A DNA stretch of 64,000 nt from Curvibacter lanceolatus ATCC 14669 (lineage in GTDB: Bacteria; Pseudomonadota; Gammaproteobacteria; Burkholderiales; Burkholderiaceae_C), in contig NZ_KB906256.1 in the NCBI RefSeq assembly GCF_000381265.1, forward strand, positions 124,001-188,000, read 5' to 3'. The stretch's first letter is position 1. Every line of letters starts with the position of its first letter. The position numbers and the translations under genes were made by a program. Of the stretch, positions 33,756-42,225 are shown piece after piece. The notes under the pieces are model-generated. The model ran no database searches. It was given only the letters and a program-made list of their open reading frames with translations, and was not told where the DNA came from.

Positions 33756-34550
33756 ATGCCCTCGACGCCCCTCCCCCAGCCAGGCGGAACACCGACGTCG
33801 AGACGCTCCCTTCGGACCAGCGGCGCCATCTCCTGGGCCCTGGGAATGGCCAGCTTGCTGAGCTGCAGCACCGCCCTGGCCGACCCCAGCTATTACCTGG
33901 TCACGGTCTACGACAACGAGGGCGAGACCACCCTCGACTTCCGCTACTGGACGGTCGAGTCCAAGCGCCGGCGCCAGATTGTCTGGCCCGAGGTGGGTGT
34001 GGGCTACGGCGTCACCAGCCGCTGGTACACCGAGGTGTTTGCCAGCGCGATCGGCTCGGACTTCTGGCAGACCCGGGTTGAGGCGCTTCATTGGCAGAAC
34101 GACTACATGCTGACCCAGGGGCAATACCCGTTTGACCTGGCCCTGCACAGCAAGCTGATGTTCAACCACGATGCCGCCGATGGCACCATGCTGCAGTGGG
34201 GGCCCGTGCTGCAGACCGAGGTGGGCCGGCTCCAGCTCAATGGCAATGTGTTCTTTGAACGGACCGTCAGAGCCGCCTCAGCGGTTCCGTCCGACATGAA
34301 ATACCAGTGGCAGGCCAAGTACCACTGGCGGCCCGGTCTGCATGTGGGGCTGCAGGGTTTTGGCGAGCTGGGCCCCTGGGACCAATGGCTGCCCGCCGCC
34401 CGCCAATCCCACCGCGTGGGCCCGGTGCTGACAGGCAGTCTGAGCCTGGGCCACAAAGAGTCGCTGCGCTACAGCGTGGCCTACCTGGTGGGCAAGTCGT
34501 ATGGGCAGCAGGGGCAGATGCTGTCGGTGCGGCTGCAGTACGCGTTTTGA
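33756..34550 (+). CDS. Outer-membrane beta-barrel-like protein of unknown function
   Basis: A 264-aa protein with a long signal peptide (basic n-region, cleavage after STALA) and alternating aromatic/hydrophobic strands throughout, ending in the canonical outer-membrane C-terminal Phe (VRLQYAF). Segments such as DFRYWTVESKRRRQIVWPEVGVGYG and FQGFGELG-like strands fit a 10-12 strand barrel. Similar proteins appear as hypothetical in Burkholderiales. AAGG precedes the ATG by 5 bp, 28 bp after the desaturase gene. Confidence 0.82.
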   Translation: MPSTPLPQPGGTPTSRRSLRTSGAISWALGMASLLSCSTALADPSYYLVTVYDNEGETTLDFRYWTVESKRRRQIVWPEVGVGYGVTSRWYTEVFASAIGSDFWQTRVEALHWQNDYMLTQGQYPFDLALHSKLMFNHDAADGTMLQWGPVLQTEVGRLQLNGNVFFERTVRAASAVPSDMKYQWQAKYHWRPGLHVGLQGFGELGPWDQWLPAARQSHRVGPVLTGSLSLGHKESLRYSVAYLVGKSYGQQGQMLSVRLQYAF

Positions 34551-34703
34551 GGCGGTGCTTGGGCCCTCAGCATGGCGTCGCCTCACGCGGCAGCCTGTGG
34601 GCCGGGGGAAATGATCAAGCTCAGATATTCAGTCCAGCAATGCCATTTTGATTCAATGCATCGAATACGATACATCTTGTTTCAAATAGGGAGAGAGTCT
34701 GAA

Positions 34704-35522
34704 ATGAAGAGCCGATTCGCCATTCTGGCGTCCATGGTCATGCTGAGCACCGGATGCTCGTCCATCACCGGCACCACGGGCCAAAGCGTGTCCTTGCAAA
34801 CCCGTGACAAGATGGGTGCCGAAGTACCCGGTGCCGCCTGCGAGCTGACCAACAACAAGGGCAAGTGGTTTGTGACGACCCCGGGCTCGGTCCAGATCCG
34901 GCGCTCCAATGACGACATGCTGGTGCAATGCACCAAGACCGGCCACGAAACCGGCCAGGCTTCGGTGGTGTCAGACACCAAGGGTTCGATGTTCGGCAAC
35001 ATCATCTTCGGCGGCGGCATTGGCGCGGTGATCGACCACAACACGGGCTCGGCGTATGAATACCCCACCTTGATCCAGGTGGTCATGGGCTTGGTCACCA
35101 AGGTGGAAACCCCCAGAACCGGCACACCCGGCTCGGGCAGCATTCCGGCAGACCCTTCGCCCTCTCACCCGCAGGCCCTGCCCCAGGCCCAGCCTCAGGC
35201 CGCGGTGCAGCCGCAGGTCCAGGCTCAGCCCCAGGTGGCGGCCCCGGCCCCCGCTCAGGTCCAGGCCCCAGTCAGCGCAGCGACAGCGGCATCGGCACCA
35301 GCCCCGTTGCAGCAGGCGGCCCCGGCGGCCCCAGCCCAGCAGGCGTCTGCGATCGAATTGGCAGCCAAGGCCCCCACGCCCGCAGCCTACGCCCAGGTCA
35401 CCGCCAACAACACCCGTGGCGTCGAGGCCCGCCTGCTGGAGCTCAAGCGCATGCGCGACGCCAACCTGATCAGCCCCGAAATCTATCTGGAACGCCAGCG
35501 CAGCATTCTGGACGGGCACTGA
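34704..35522 (+). CDS. SHOCT-domain lipoprotein with Pro/Gln/Ala-rich linker
   Basis: A 272-aa lipoprotein: lipobox MLSTGC near residue 18, an N-terminal globular domain (VSLQTRDKMGAEVPGAACEL, then a Gly-rich helix GNIIFGGGIGAVID), a long Pro/Gln/Ala linker (about residues 150-225) and a C-terminal SHOCT motif (RLLELKRMRDANLISPEIYLERQ). GGGAG lies about 10 bp ahead of the ATG. SHOCT tails are thought to mediate oligomerisation or binding. The function is unknown. Confidence 0.85.
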   Translation: MKSRFAILASMVMLSTGCSSITGTTGQSVSLQTRDKMGAEVPGAACELTNNKGKWFVTTPGSVQIRRSNDDMLVQCTKTGHETGQASVVSDTKGSMFGNIIFGGGIGAVIDHNTGSAYEYPTLIQVVMGLVTKVETPRTGTPGSGSIPADPSPSHPQALPQAQPQAAVQPQVQAQPQVAAPAPAQVQAPVSAATAASAPAPLQQAAPAAPAQQASAIELAAKAPTPAAYAQVTANNTRGVEARLLELKRMRDANLISPEIYLERQRSILDGH

Positions 35523-35636
35523 CCGGATCGCCCCACCCGCTCGCGGCTGAAGGCCTGACCCGGCTCGACAGCCGATGAGCGGGTTGCCCTCAGCCGGGCG
35601 CGGAAGATCGGTGCTGCAGCCAGCCCGGCGGGCCCC

Positions 35637-36605
35637 TCAATCCAGCTTCACATTGGCCTTGACCACGATCTTGGCAAAGCGCTCCTGCTCGGCCTTCAGA
35701 AACTGACGCGCCGCCTCGGGGGTGCTGGGGTTGATCACGTTGTCCTGCTTGGCCATGGCGGCCTTGACCTCGGGGTCGGCAAAGGCGGCCAGCACGGCTT
35801 CATGGATGCGCTTGACCTGGGCGGCCGGCAGCCGGGCGGGGGCCACCACGGCGAACCAGCCCATCACGTCCACCTCCGGAAAGCCCTGCTCGGCAAAGGT
35901 GGGCAGATCGGGCAGCGAGGCCACGCGGCTCTTGCCCAGCACGCCGATGGCGCGCAGGGTGCCGCTCTTGAGCTGGCCCTGCACCGAGGGCACCGAGGCC
36001 ACGCCCATCTCCAGCTGGCCGGCCATGATGTCGGTGATCATGGGCCCCATGCCTTTGTAGGGCACGTGGCGCACTTCCACGCCCAGGGCGTCGATGACCA
36101 TCTCGCCGGCCAGGTGGATGACGGTGCCATTGCCTGAGGAGGCGTAGTTGTGCTCTTCGGGCTTGATCTTCAGAAAGGCCTGCAGCTCTTTGGCGTTGCG
36201 CGCACTCACCAGCTTGGGGTTGACCACCAGCAAAAAGGGCGAGCCGCCCACCACGCTGATCGGGGTGATGTCGTTCAGGCTGTCGTAGGGCAGCTTCTTG
36301 AACACGCTGGGGTTGACCGCGTGGTTGTTTGAGATCACGGCGATGGTGTTGCCATCGGGCGCGGCCTTGACCAGGGCCGAGGTGCCGGTGATGCCGCCGG
36401 CGCCGGGCAGGTTCTCGATCACCACGGGCTGGTTCAAGGCCTTGGCCAGGGCCACCTGGGCAGCCCGCACGATGGTGTCCACCCCCGAGCCCGGGCCCAC
36501 AGGCAGGATCACCCGCATGGGGGGCGTGTCGGCCCAGGCGGGCGCAGCCAGCATCAGGGCGGCCCCCAGGGCCAGGGCCGCACGGCGTTTGTGATTGAAG
36601 TTCAT
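35637..36605 (-). CDS. Bug-family (TctC) periplasmic solute receptor
   Basis: A 322-aa periplasmic binding protein with a signal peptide cleaved after APAWA. Family features are PVGPGSGVDTIVRAAQVALAKALNQPVVIENLPGAGGITG and the later YASSGNGTVIHLAGEM. Bug proteins bind carboxylates for tripartite tricarboxylate transporters or act as orphan receptors. It is the last gene of the CaiB-HMG-CoA-lyase cluster, so the ligand is probably a short branched or dicarboxylic acid (inference). Confidence 0.94.
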   Translation of the reverse strand: MNFNHKRRAALALGAALMLAAPAWADTPPMRVILPVGPGSGVDTIVRAAQVALAKALNQPVVIENLPGAGGITGTSALVKAAPDGNTIAVISNNHAVNPSVFKKLPYDSLNDITPISVVGGSPFLLVVNPKLVSARNAKELQAFLKIKPEEHNYASSGNGTVIHLAGEMVIDALGVEVRHVPYKGMGPMITDIMAGQLEMGVASVPSVQGQLKSGTLRAIGVLGKSRVASLPDLPTFAEQGFPEVDVMGWFAVVAPARLPAAQVKRIHEAVLAAFADPEVKAAMAKQDNVINPSTPEAARQFLKAEQERFAKIVVKANVKLD

Positions 36606-36671
36606 GGCGTTTGTCTCTTTTTTGTCTCTGGTTTGTCTCTGTCTTGGTTTTGTGAAAAAGCAGGCCAGGGT

Positions 36672-37817
36672 TCAGCGTTTCAGGGTGGCCAGCACCTCCT
36701 CGGTGTGCTCGCCCACGCGGGGCAAGGGCCGGCGCACCCCCGGGCGGCGCCCGCCCATCAACAAGGGCAACAGCACCACCTGGGTGCTGTCGCCGTCGTC
36801 GGTCTGCATGGGCACCAGGCCGCCACTGGCCAGCAGGTGTTCGTCTTGCACCAGTTGATCGGGGCGCACCACCTTGGCATAGGGCAGGCCGGCGGCCTTG
36901 AGGCGGGCGCACAACTCTTCGATCTCGAAGCCGATGGTGCTCTCGGCCAGGCGCGCCAGCAAGTCGGGGCGCACCGCCACCCGCTGGGCATTGGTGGCCA
37001 GGGCCGGGTCGCTGGCCAGGTCAGGGCGGTTCAGCACCTCGCACAGCGTGGTGAACTGCTTGTCGCTGACGGCGCCAATGAACAGTTGCTCGCCATGGGC
37101 CACCTCAAAGGTGTCGTACACGCTCCAGGCCGACACGCGCGAGGGGAACGGTGGCGGCACCTCGCCCGTCATCTGGAACTGCTGCATGTGCTGCGAGGCC
37201 AGCAGGCAGCAGTTCTCGAACAAGGCGCTCTGGATCTCCTGGCCCTGGCCGGTGCGATCGCGTTCGCGCAGCGCAGCCAGCACGCCGATGGCCCCGAACA
37301 TGCCGCCCATGATGTCGTTGACCGAGGTGCCGGCGCGCAGCGGGCGACCCTGGGGGCCGGTCATGTAGGTCAGGCCGGCCATGTTCTGCACCACCTCGTC
37401 CAGCGCCAGCCGGTCTTCATAGGGGCCGGGCAGAAAGCCCTTGTGCGACACATAGATCAGGCGCGGAAACTGGGCCTTCAGCGCCTCGGCGCCCAGGCCC
37501 AGCTTGTCCATCAGGCCGGGGCGGAAGTTCTCCAGCAGCACATCGCTCTGGCCGATCAACTCTTTGGCGGTGGCCAGGCCTTCGGGCGTCTGGATGTCGA
37601 GCACCACGCTTTTCTTGTTGCGGTTGAAGCTGCGGAAAAAGCCGATGCCCAGGCCAGGCAGCTGGCGTGTCTTGTCGCCGCCCGGGGGCTCGATCTTGAT
37701 GACCTCGGCGCCCAGGTCGGCCAGGATCATGCCGCAGGTGGGCCCCATGACCATGTGGGTGAATTCGATGACGCGGATGCCTTCCAGGGGCAGGCCGGTG
37801 CTTTGTTCTGTGTTCAT
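36672..37817 (-). CDS. CaiB/BaiF family (class III) CoA-transferase
   Basis: A 381-aa interlocked-dimer CoA-transferase. Typical segments are LEGIRVIEFTHMVMGPTCGMILADLGAEVIKIEPPGGD, the nucleophile region and LVPMQTDDGDSTQVVLLPL at the end. It moves CoA between carboxylic acids without ATP. Adjacent to an HMG-CoA lyase-like gene and a Bug receptor, it probably activates the acid that the lyase then cleaves. Confidence 0.94.
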   Translation of the reverse strand: MNTEQSTGLPLEGIRVIEFTHMVMGPTCGMILADLGAEVIKIEPPGGDKTRQLPGLGIGFFRSFNRNKKSVVLDIQTPEGLATAKELIGQSDVLLENFRPGLMDKLGLGAEALKAQFPRLIYVSHKGFLPGPYEDRLALDEVVQNMAGLTYMTGPQGRPLRAGTSVNDIMGGMFGAIGVLAALRERDRTGQGQEIQSALFENCCLLASQHMQQFQMTGEVPPPFPSRVSAWSVYDTFEVAHGEQLFIGAVSDKQFTTLCEVLNRPDLASDPALATNAQRVAVRPDLLARLAESTIGFEIEELCARLKAAGLPYAKVVRPDQLVQDEHLLASGGLVPMQTDDGDSTQVVLLPLLMGGRRPGVRRPLPRVGEHTEEVLATLKR

Positions 37818-37850
37818 GCCAGGGGTGTTTCTGTGGAGGGGTTGGGGGGC

Positions 37851-38801
37851 TCAACGGGGCAAGGCGCCCGCAGGGTGAAAGGTCTTGGGCAGGCCGGCCC
37901 GGTGCAGGCTGCCATGTGTCGCCTCGCCGGCCAGCCAGCCCGTGACCTGGCCCCGCAGCGCCAGCAGTTGGGGCAGGTCGATGCCGGTGGCCACGCCGCC
38001 GGCCTCCAGCAAAAAGGCCAGGTCTTCGCTGGCGGCATTGCCGCTGGCGCCGGGCGCGTGCGGGCAGCCGCCGATGCCGGCCAGCGAGGCATCGAAGCGG
38101 TTCACGCCCAGCTGCAATGAGGCGTACACATTGGCCAGCGCCAGCCCGCGGGTGTCGTGGAAGTGGCCGCACCAGAAGCGCTCACCGGCCAGGCGCAAGG
38201 CCTGTTCGAACAGGCGGCTGACCGAGGCCGGGTCGGCATAGCCCACGGTGTCGGCCAGGCTCACGCGGTCGGCACCGGCATCCAGCAGGGCCTGCATCAG
38301 GCGCAGCACCTCGGCGGGCTTCACCTCGCCTTGCAGGGTGCAGCCAAAGGCCGTGCCCACACCACCTTCGATCAGGGTCTTGCGGCCCGAGGCATCGCGG
38401 GCGGCGCGGATGCGGCCCAGCTCGGCCACCACCTCGTCGGGGGTCTTGCGCAGGTTGGCCAGGCTGTGCGCATGGCTGGCCGACAGGGGCAGCAGCATCA
38501 GGTCGGCGTCGCCCGCCAGGGCGGCTTCGGCGCCCCGGAGGTTGGGCACCAGCACCGAGGCGCACAGCCCGGGCAGGGTCTTGGCATGGGCCAGCAGTTC
38601 GGCAGTATCGGCCAGTTGGGGCAGCAGGCGGGCCGGCACAAACGAGCCCACCTCGATCTCGCGCAGGCCGGCGGCGTGGGCCTGGTCGATCCAGGCGATC
38701 TTCTGCGCCGTGGGCAGGATGGTCTGGATGCTTTGCAGGCCGTCGCGCAGGCCGACCTCGCGGATCACCGCGCGGGGGGGAAGGGTGGTGAGGGGGGGCA
38801 T
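37851..38801 (-). CDS. Hydroxymethylglutaryl-CoA lyase family protein
   Basis: A 316-aa TIM-barrel lyase of the DRE-TIM class. The opening REVGLRDGLQSIQT carries the metal-binding Asp and Arg, WCGHFHDTRGLALANVYASLQLG gives the His-x-His metal site, and the conserved GGCPHAPGASGN loop contains the catalytic Cys. HMG-CoA, 3-methylmalyl or related hydroxyacyl-CoA could be the substrate. The start MPPLTT is preferred over an ATG 21 bp upstream. Confidence 0.93.
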   Translation of the reverse strand: MPPLTTLPPRAVIREVGLRDGLQSIQTILPTAQKIAWIDQAHAAGLREIEVGSFVPARLLPQLADTAELLAHAKTLPGLCASVLVPNLRGAEAALAGDADLMLLPLSASHAHSLANLRKTPDEVVAELGRIRAARDASGRKTLIEGGVGTAFGCTLQGEVKPAEVLRLMQALLDAGADRVSLADTVGYADPASVSRLFEQALRLAGERFWCGHFHDTRGLALANVYASLQLGVNRFDASLAGIGGCPHAPGASGNAASEDLAFLLEAGGVATGIDLPQLLALRGQVTGWLAGEATHGSLHRAGLPKTFHPAGALPR

Positions 38802-38915
38802 GGGGCTGTCTCCGCGTCTCAAGGACGTGTCTTCAAAGTGCTCAGAGTTTCTAAAATTCCAAATAAAACATCAAATGAAACGTCGGAACCATTTGGATTC
38901 CAAAATGGAAACATC

Positions 38916-39842
38916 ATGAGAGACCTGGACCTCAAAACCCTGCGCCTGCTGGTGGCCGTGTGCGACCTGGGCAACATCAAGGACGCGGCAGCCCAGGAGC
39001 TGATCGAGCCCTCGGCCATCAGCAAACGCATCACCCAGCTCGAAGACGCCCTGGGCCTGCAGGTGCTGGTGCGCGGGCGGCGCGGCACCGAGCCCACACC
39101 GGCCGGGCAGGTGCTGCTGGAGCACGCGCGCACGGTGCTGTTCACGATGGAGAAGATCGAGGCCGACATGGCCGGCTTCAAAGGGGGCATCCAGGGCCAT
39201 GTGCGGGTGGTGGCCAGCGCCTCGGCAATTGCAGAATCGCTGCTGGACGATCTGGCCGCCTTCATGCGCGAGCCCCGGCACCAGAACATCCAGGTCGACA
39301 TCGAAGAGCGGGTGTCCAAAGACATCGTGGGCCTGGTGCGCGACGGCGTGGTGTCGCTCGGTGTGTGCTGGAGCCAGATCGACCTGGGCGGGCTGGAAAG
39401 CCGGCCCTACCGCCACGACGAGCTGGTGCTGGCCGTGCCCCTGGGCCACCCGCTGGCCGGGCAGCCAGCCCTGCACTTTGAAGACACGCTGGATTTCGAG
39501 CACGTGGGTCTGCCGCCGTCCACCGCGGTCTACACCCTGCTGCACCGCTGCGCGCTCAAGGCAGGCAAGCCCCTGAGCTACCGGGCGGTGGTGTCCAACT
39601 TCGACGCGGCCTTCCGGGTGGTCGGCGCCGGCCTGGGGGTGAGCGTGGTGCCGCTGGAGATCAGCCGCCTGCACACCGCGGCCGGGCGCATCCAGACCGT
39701 GGCCCTGCTGGATGACTGGGCACACCGCACCTTTTCGATCTGTTTTCGGCGCCAGCAGGCGCTGACACCGGCCGCGCAGCGCCTGCTGGCCTATCTGGAA
39801 GAGCGGGCGGCAGCGGCACCCTCGCCCCAAGCCGCGGACTGA
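38916..39842 (+). CDS. LysR family regulator of the CaiB/HMG-CoA lyase cluster
   Basis: A 308-aa LysR-type protein: MRDLDLKTLRLLVAVCDLGNIKDAAAQELIEPSAISKRITQLEDALG (helix-turn-helix) and a C-terminal effector domain with GAGLGVSVVPLEISRL. It is divergent from the lyase gene (114 bp between starts), the usual arrangement for its target operon. The intergenic region is AT-rich with partial repeats (TTCCAAAT / ATTTGG and TTCCAAAATGGAA) that could hold operators. Confidence 0.92.
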   Translation: MRDLDLKTLRLLVAVCDLGNIKDAAAQELIEPSAISKRITQLEDALGLQVLVRGRRGTEPTPAGQVLLEHARTVLFTMEKIEADMAGFKGGIQGHVRVVASASAIAESLLDDLAAFMREPRHQNIQVDIEERVSKDIVGLVRDGVVSLGVCWSQIDLGGLESRPYRHDELVLAVPLGHPLAGQPALHFEDTLDFEHVGLPPSTAVYTLLHRCALKAGKPLSYRAVVSNFDAAFRVVGAGLGVSVVPLEISRLHTAAGRIQTVALLDDWAHRTFSICFRRQQALTPAAQRLLAYLEERAAAAPSPQAAD

Positions 39843-39851
39843 GCGCTCCGC

Positions 39852-40790
39852 TCAGCGCAGCAGCACCGACTTGCCCAGCAGGCTCTCGATCATGGCCACC
39901 AGGCACTCGGCGGTCTGGTTGCGCACATCGCAGGCGGGGTTGAGCTCGACCACATCGAGCGAGCCCAGCCGGCCGGTGTCGGCCACCATCTCCATGCACA
40001 GCTGGGCCTCGCGGTAGCCCGGGCCGCCGGGCACGGCGGTGCCCACGCCCGGGGCGATGTCGGGGTCCAGAAAGTCGGCGTCCAGGCTCACGTGCAGGTG
40101 GGTGTGTTCGTCCAGCCCGGCCAGGGCCCGGCGCAGGGTCTCGGCCATGCCGTGTTCATCGATGAAGCGCATGTCGTAGGCCTCGATGCCCAGCTGGCGC
40201 AATTCGAGCTTTTCGGCCGGGTCCACGCTGCGCAGGCCGATCTGGCGCAGTTCGGCGGGCTGCAGGGCGGGCGGCGGGCCGCCCAGGGTGGTCAAGGCCT
40301 CGGGGCCCAGGCCGCACAGGCAGGACACGGGCATGCCATGCAGATTGCCGCTGGGCGTGGTTTCGCCCACGTTGACGTCGGCATGGGCGTCCAGCCACAG
40401 CACGCGCAAGCGCTGGCCCTGCTCGCGGCAGTGCCGGGCCACGGCGCTGATCGAGCCGATGGCCACGCTGTGGTCGCCGCCCAGCAGCACCGGCAGCTGC
40501 CCGGCGCGCAGGCTGGCCAGGGTGGCTTCGTGCACGCTGCGGTTCCAGGCGATCACCTCGTCCAGATGCCGGTAGCCCGCCTGCACCGGGCCTTGCGGGT
40601 TGGCCGGCCCGCACAGGTCACCGGCATCCAGCACCGTCCGGCCCAGGCCTTGCAGCGCCGCCGCCAGGCCCGCCACCCGCAAGGCCTCGGGGCCCATCGA
40701 GGCGCCCCGACGGCTGGCCCCCACATCGGTGGGGGCGCCAATCAGGCAGACCGGCGCCAAAGGCGTGCGGGGTGCGGTGGGCTGGTTCAT
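39852..40790 (-). CDS. rocF: Arginase
   Basis: Hydrolyses L-arginine to ornithine and urea. A 312-aa ureohydrolase with the manganese ligands in [21 protein letters not shown] and [17 protein letters not shown]. The N-terminus [25 protein letters not shown] is arginase-like. The reading continues upstream but the ATG at MNQPTA with the preceding GGAG fits family lengths. It converges on the divergent lysR gene with 9 bp between stops. Confidence 0.95.
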   Translation of the reverse strand: MNQPTAPRTPLAPVCLIGAPTDVGASRRGASMGPEALRVAGLAAALQGLGRTVLDAGDLCGPANPQGPVQAGYRHLDEVIAWNRSVHEATLASLRAGQLPVLLGGDHSVAIGSISAVARHCREQGQRLRVLWLDAHADVNVGETTPSGNLHGMPVSCLCGLGPEALTTLGGPPPALQPAELRQIGLRSVDPAEKLELRQLGIEAYDMRFIDEHGMAETLRRALAGLDEHTHLHVSLDADFLDPDIAPGVGTAVPGGPGYREAQLCMEMVADTGRLGSLDVVELNPACDVRNQTAECLVAMIESLLGKSVLLR

Positions 40791-40851
40791 GCGGGGCTCC
40801 TTGGGGTGCCTGCCCACTATACAAAGCAATGCCACGGGCCGCAGACGCAGA

Positions 40852-40874
40852 AAGAGCGCCACCGGGGCGCTCTT
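40852..40874 (-). terminator. Intrinsic terminator after DAHP synthase
   Basis: AAGAGCGCC-accgg-GGCGCTCTT palindrome followed on the minus strand by a short T-rich stretch. A second hairpin (40880-40904) lies just ahead of it. Confidence 0.7.
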
Positions 40875-40879
40875 GGGGT

Positions 40880-40904
40880 GACAAGCACCCAGAGGTGCTT
40901 TGTC
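40880..40904 (-). terminator. Second hairpin downstream of DAHP synthase
   Basis: GACAAGCACC pairs with GGTGCTTTGTC (one bulged T) around a 4-base loop, 17 bp after the stop codon. It has no T tract of its own but may act with the terminator beside it. Confidence 0.5.
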
Positions 40905-40920
40905 AGGATCGCGGCAGGGC

Positions 40921-42045
40921 TCAGGCCTTGCGGGCGCGGCGGGCCTTGACGGCCTCAGACAACACGGCCAGCACGTCGGCCGAGTCGTCCCAGCCCAGGC
41001 AGGCGTCGGTGATGCTCTTGCCGTATTCCAGGTCAGCGACCTGGTCCTTGCCCGGGGTGAACTTCTGGGCGCCGGCATGCAGGTGGCTTTCCACCATCAG
41101 GCCGAACACCTGGTGCGAGCCGCCTTCGATCTGGGTGGCGATGTCGCGCGCCACGTCGATCTGACGCTGGTGCTGCTTGCTGCTGTTGGCGTGGCTGCAG
41201 TCCACCATCAGGGTGGCGGGCAGCTTGGAGGCTTCCAGCTCCTTGCAGGCAGCGGCCACGCTGTCGGCGTCGTAGTTGGGGGTCTTGCCGCCGCGCAGGA
41301 TCACGTGGCAGTCCTTGTTGCCCTGGGTCTGCACGATGGCGACCTGGCCGTTCTTGTGCACCGACAGGAAGTGGTGGCCACGGGCCGCCGCCTGGATGGC
41401 GTCGGTGGCGATGCGGATATTGCCGTCGGTGCCGTTCTTGAAGCCGATCGGGGCCGAGATGCCCGAGGCCAGCTCGCGGTGCACCTGGCTTTCGGTGGTG
41501 CGGGCCCCGATGGCGCCCCAGCTGATCAGGTCGCCGATGTACTGGGGCGAGATCACGTCGAGGAACTCGCTGCCGGCCGGCAGGCCCAGGCGGTTGATCT
41601 CGATCAGCAGCTGGCGGGCGATGCGCAGGCCTTCGTCGATGCGGTAGCTCTCATCGAGGTAGGGGTCGTTGATCAGGCCCTTCCAGCCGACGGTGGTGCG
41701 GGGCTTCTCGAAGTAGACGCGCATCACGATCTCGAGCGTGTCGGCGTATTTTTCACGCTCCACCTTGAGGCGGCGGGCGTATTCCACCGCGGCGGCCGGG
41801 TCGTGGATGGAGCAGGGGCCGATCACCACCAGCAGGCGGTCGTCCTTGCCGGCCATGATGTTGTGGATGTTGTGGCGGGTTTCGGTGATCAGCGACTCGA
41901 CCTGCGTGCCGTGGATGGGGAAGAAGCGGATCAGATGTTCGGGAGGCGGAAGCACGGTGATGTCCTTGATGCGTTTGTCGTCGGTCTGGCTGGTCTTGTC
42001 GACATTCGCGTACCAGGCATCGGCCTTGGTGCTGGGCTTGTTCAT
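40921..42045 (-). CDS. aroG: 3-deoxy-7-phosphoheptulonate (DAHP) synthase, class I
   Basis: First enzyme of the shikimate pathway, condensing phosphoenolpyruvate and erythrose 4-phosphate. The 374-aa class I enzyme shows IGPCSIHDPAAAVEYA, the KPRTTVGWKGLINDPYLD phosphate-binding loop, GAIGARTTESQVHRE and DCSHANSSKQHQRQ metal-binding histidine region. GGAG sits 8 bp ahead of the ATG. A leader peptide and terminator lie directly upstream, indicating attenuation by aromatic amino acids. The isoenzyme class (AroF/G/H by feedback inhibitor) cannot be decided here. Confidence 0.96.
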   Translation of the reverse strand: MNKPSTKADAWYANVDKTSQTDDKRIKDITVLPPPEHLIRFFPIHGTQVESLITETRHNIHNIMAGKDDRLLVVIGPCSIHDPAAAVEYARRLKVEREKYADTLEIVMRVYFEKPRTTVGWKGLINDPYLDESYRIDEGLRIARQLLIEINRLGLPAGSEFLDVISPQYIGDLISWGAIGARTTESQVHRELASGISAPIGFKNGTDGNIRIATDAIQAAARGHHFLSVHKNGQVAIVQTQGNKDCHVILRGGKTPNYDADSVAAACKELEASKLPATLMVDCSHANSSKQHQRQIDVARDIATQIEGGSHQVFGLMVESHLHAGAQKFTPGKDQVADLEYGKSITDACLGWDDSADVLAVLSEAVKARRARKA

Positions 42046-42098
42046 GGTGGGGCTCCTTTGGATTTGAAACAGGTTGGAATCAGTTTTCGGTCGGGCAG

Positions 42099-42132
42099 AA
42101 AAAAACCGCCGGGCTTTTCAGCTTCGGCGGTT
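42099..42132 (-). terminator. Leader terminator (attenuator) upstream of DAHP synthase
   Basis: On the minus strand AACCGCCG pairs with CGGCGGTT (42125-42132 and 42104-42111) and is followed by a run of T residues. It lies between the aromatic-rich leader peptide and the structural gene, with no other gene that it could end. An alternative partner for the AACCGCCG arm is CCCCGGCGG inside the leader coding region (42173-42181). Confidence 0.88.
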
Positions 42133-42153
42133 CCTGGGAGGGTGTTCGGGTGC

Positions 42154-42225
42154 TTACGCGCTCGCCTCTCGTCCGCCGGGGACAGAGAACCAAAAGTAAA
42201 AATAAAAGGCTGCGCGAACTTGCAT
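42154..42225 (-). CDS. Aromatic-amino-acid leader peptide of DAHP synthase
   Basis: A 23-codon frame: MQVRAA, then F-Y-F-Y-F-W-F (codons 7-13), then SVPGGREASA and TAA. Seven consecutive codons for Phe, Tyr and Trp ahead of a terminator and a DAHP synthase gene form a ribosome-mediated attenuation leader. Codons 15-18 contain CCCCGGCGG, identical in its core to the downstream arm of the terminator, so they can pair with the shared AACCGCCG arm to form an antiterminator. No Shine-Dalgarno is seen; a TAAATT box at 42233-42238 lies about 7 bp before the ATG, so the transcript might be leaderless (weak inference). Confidence 0.85.
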   Translation of the reverse strand: MQVRAAFYFYFWFSVPGGREASA

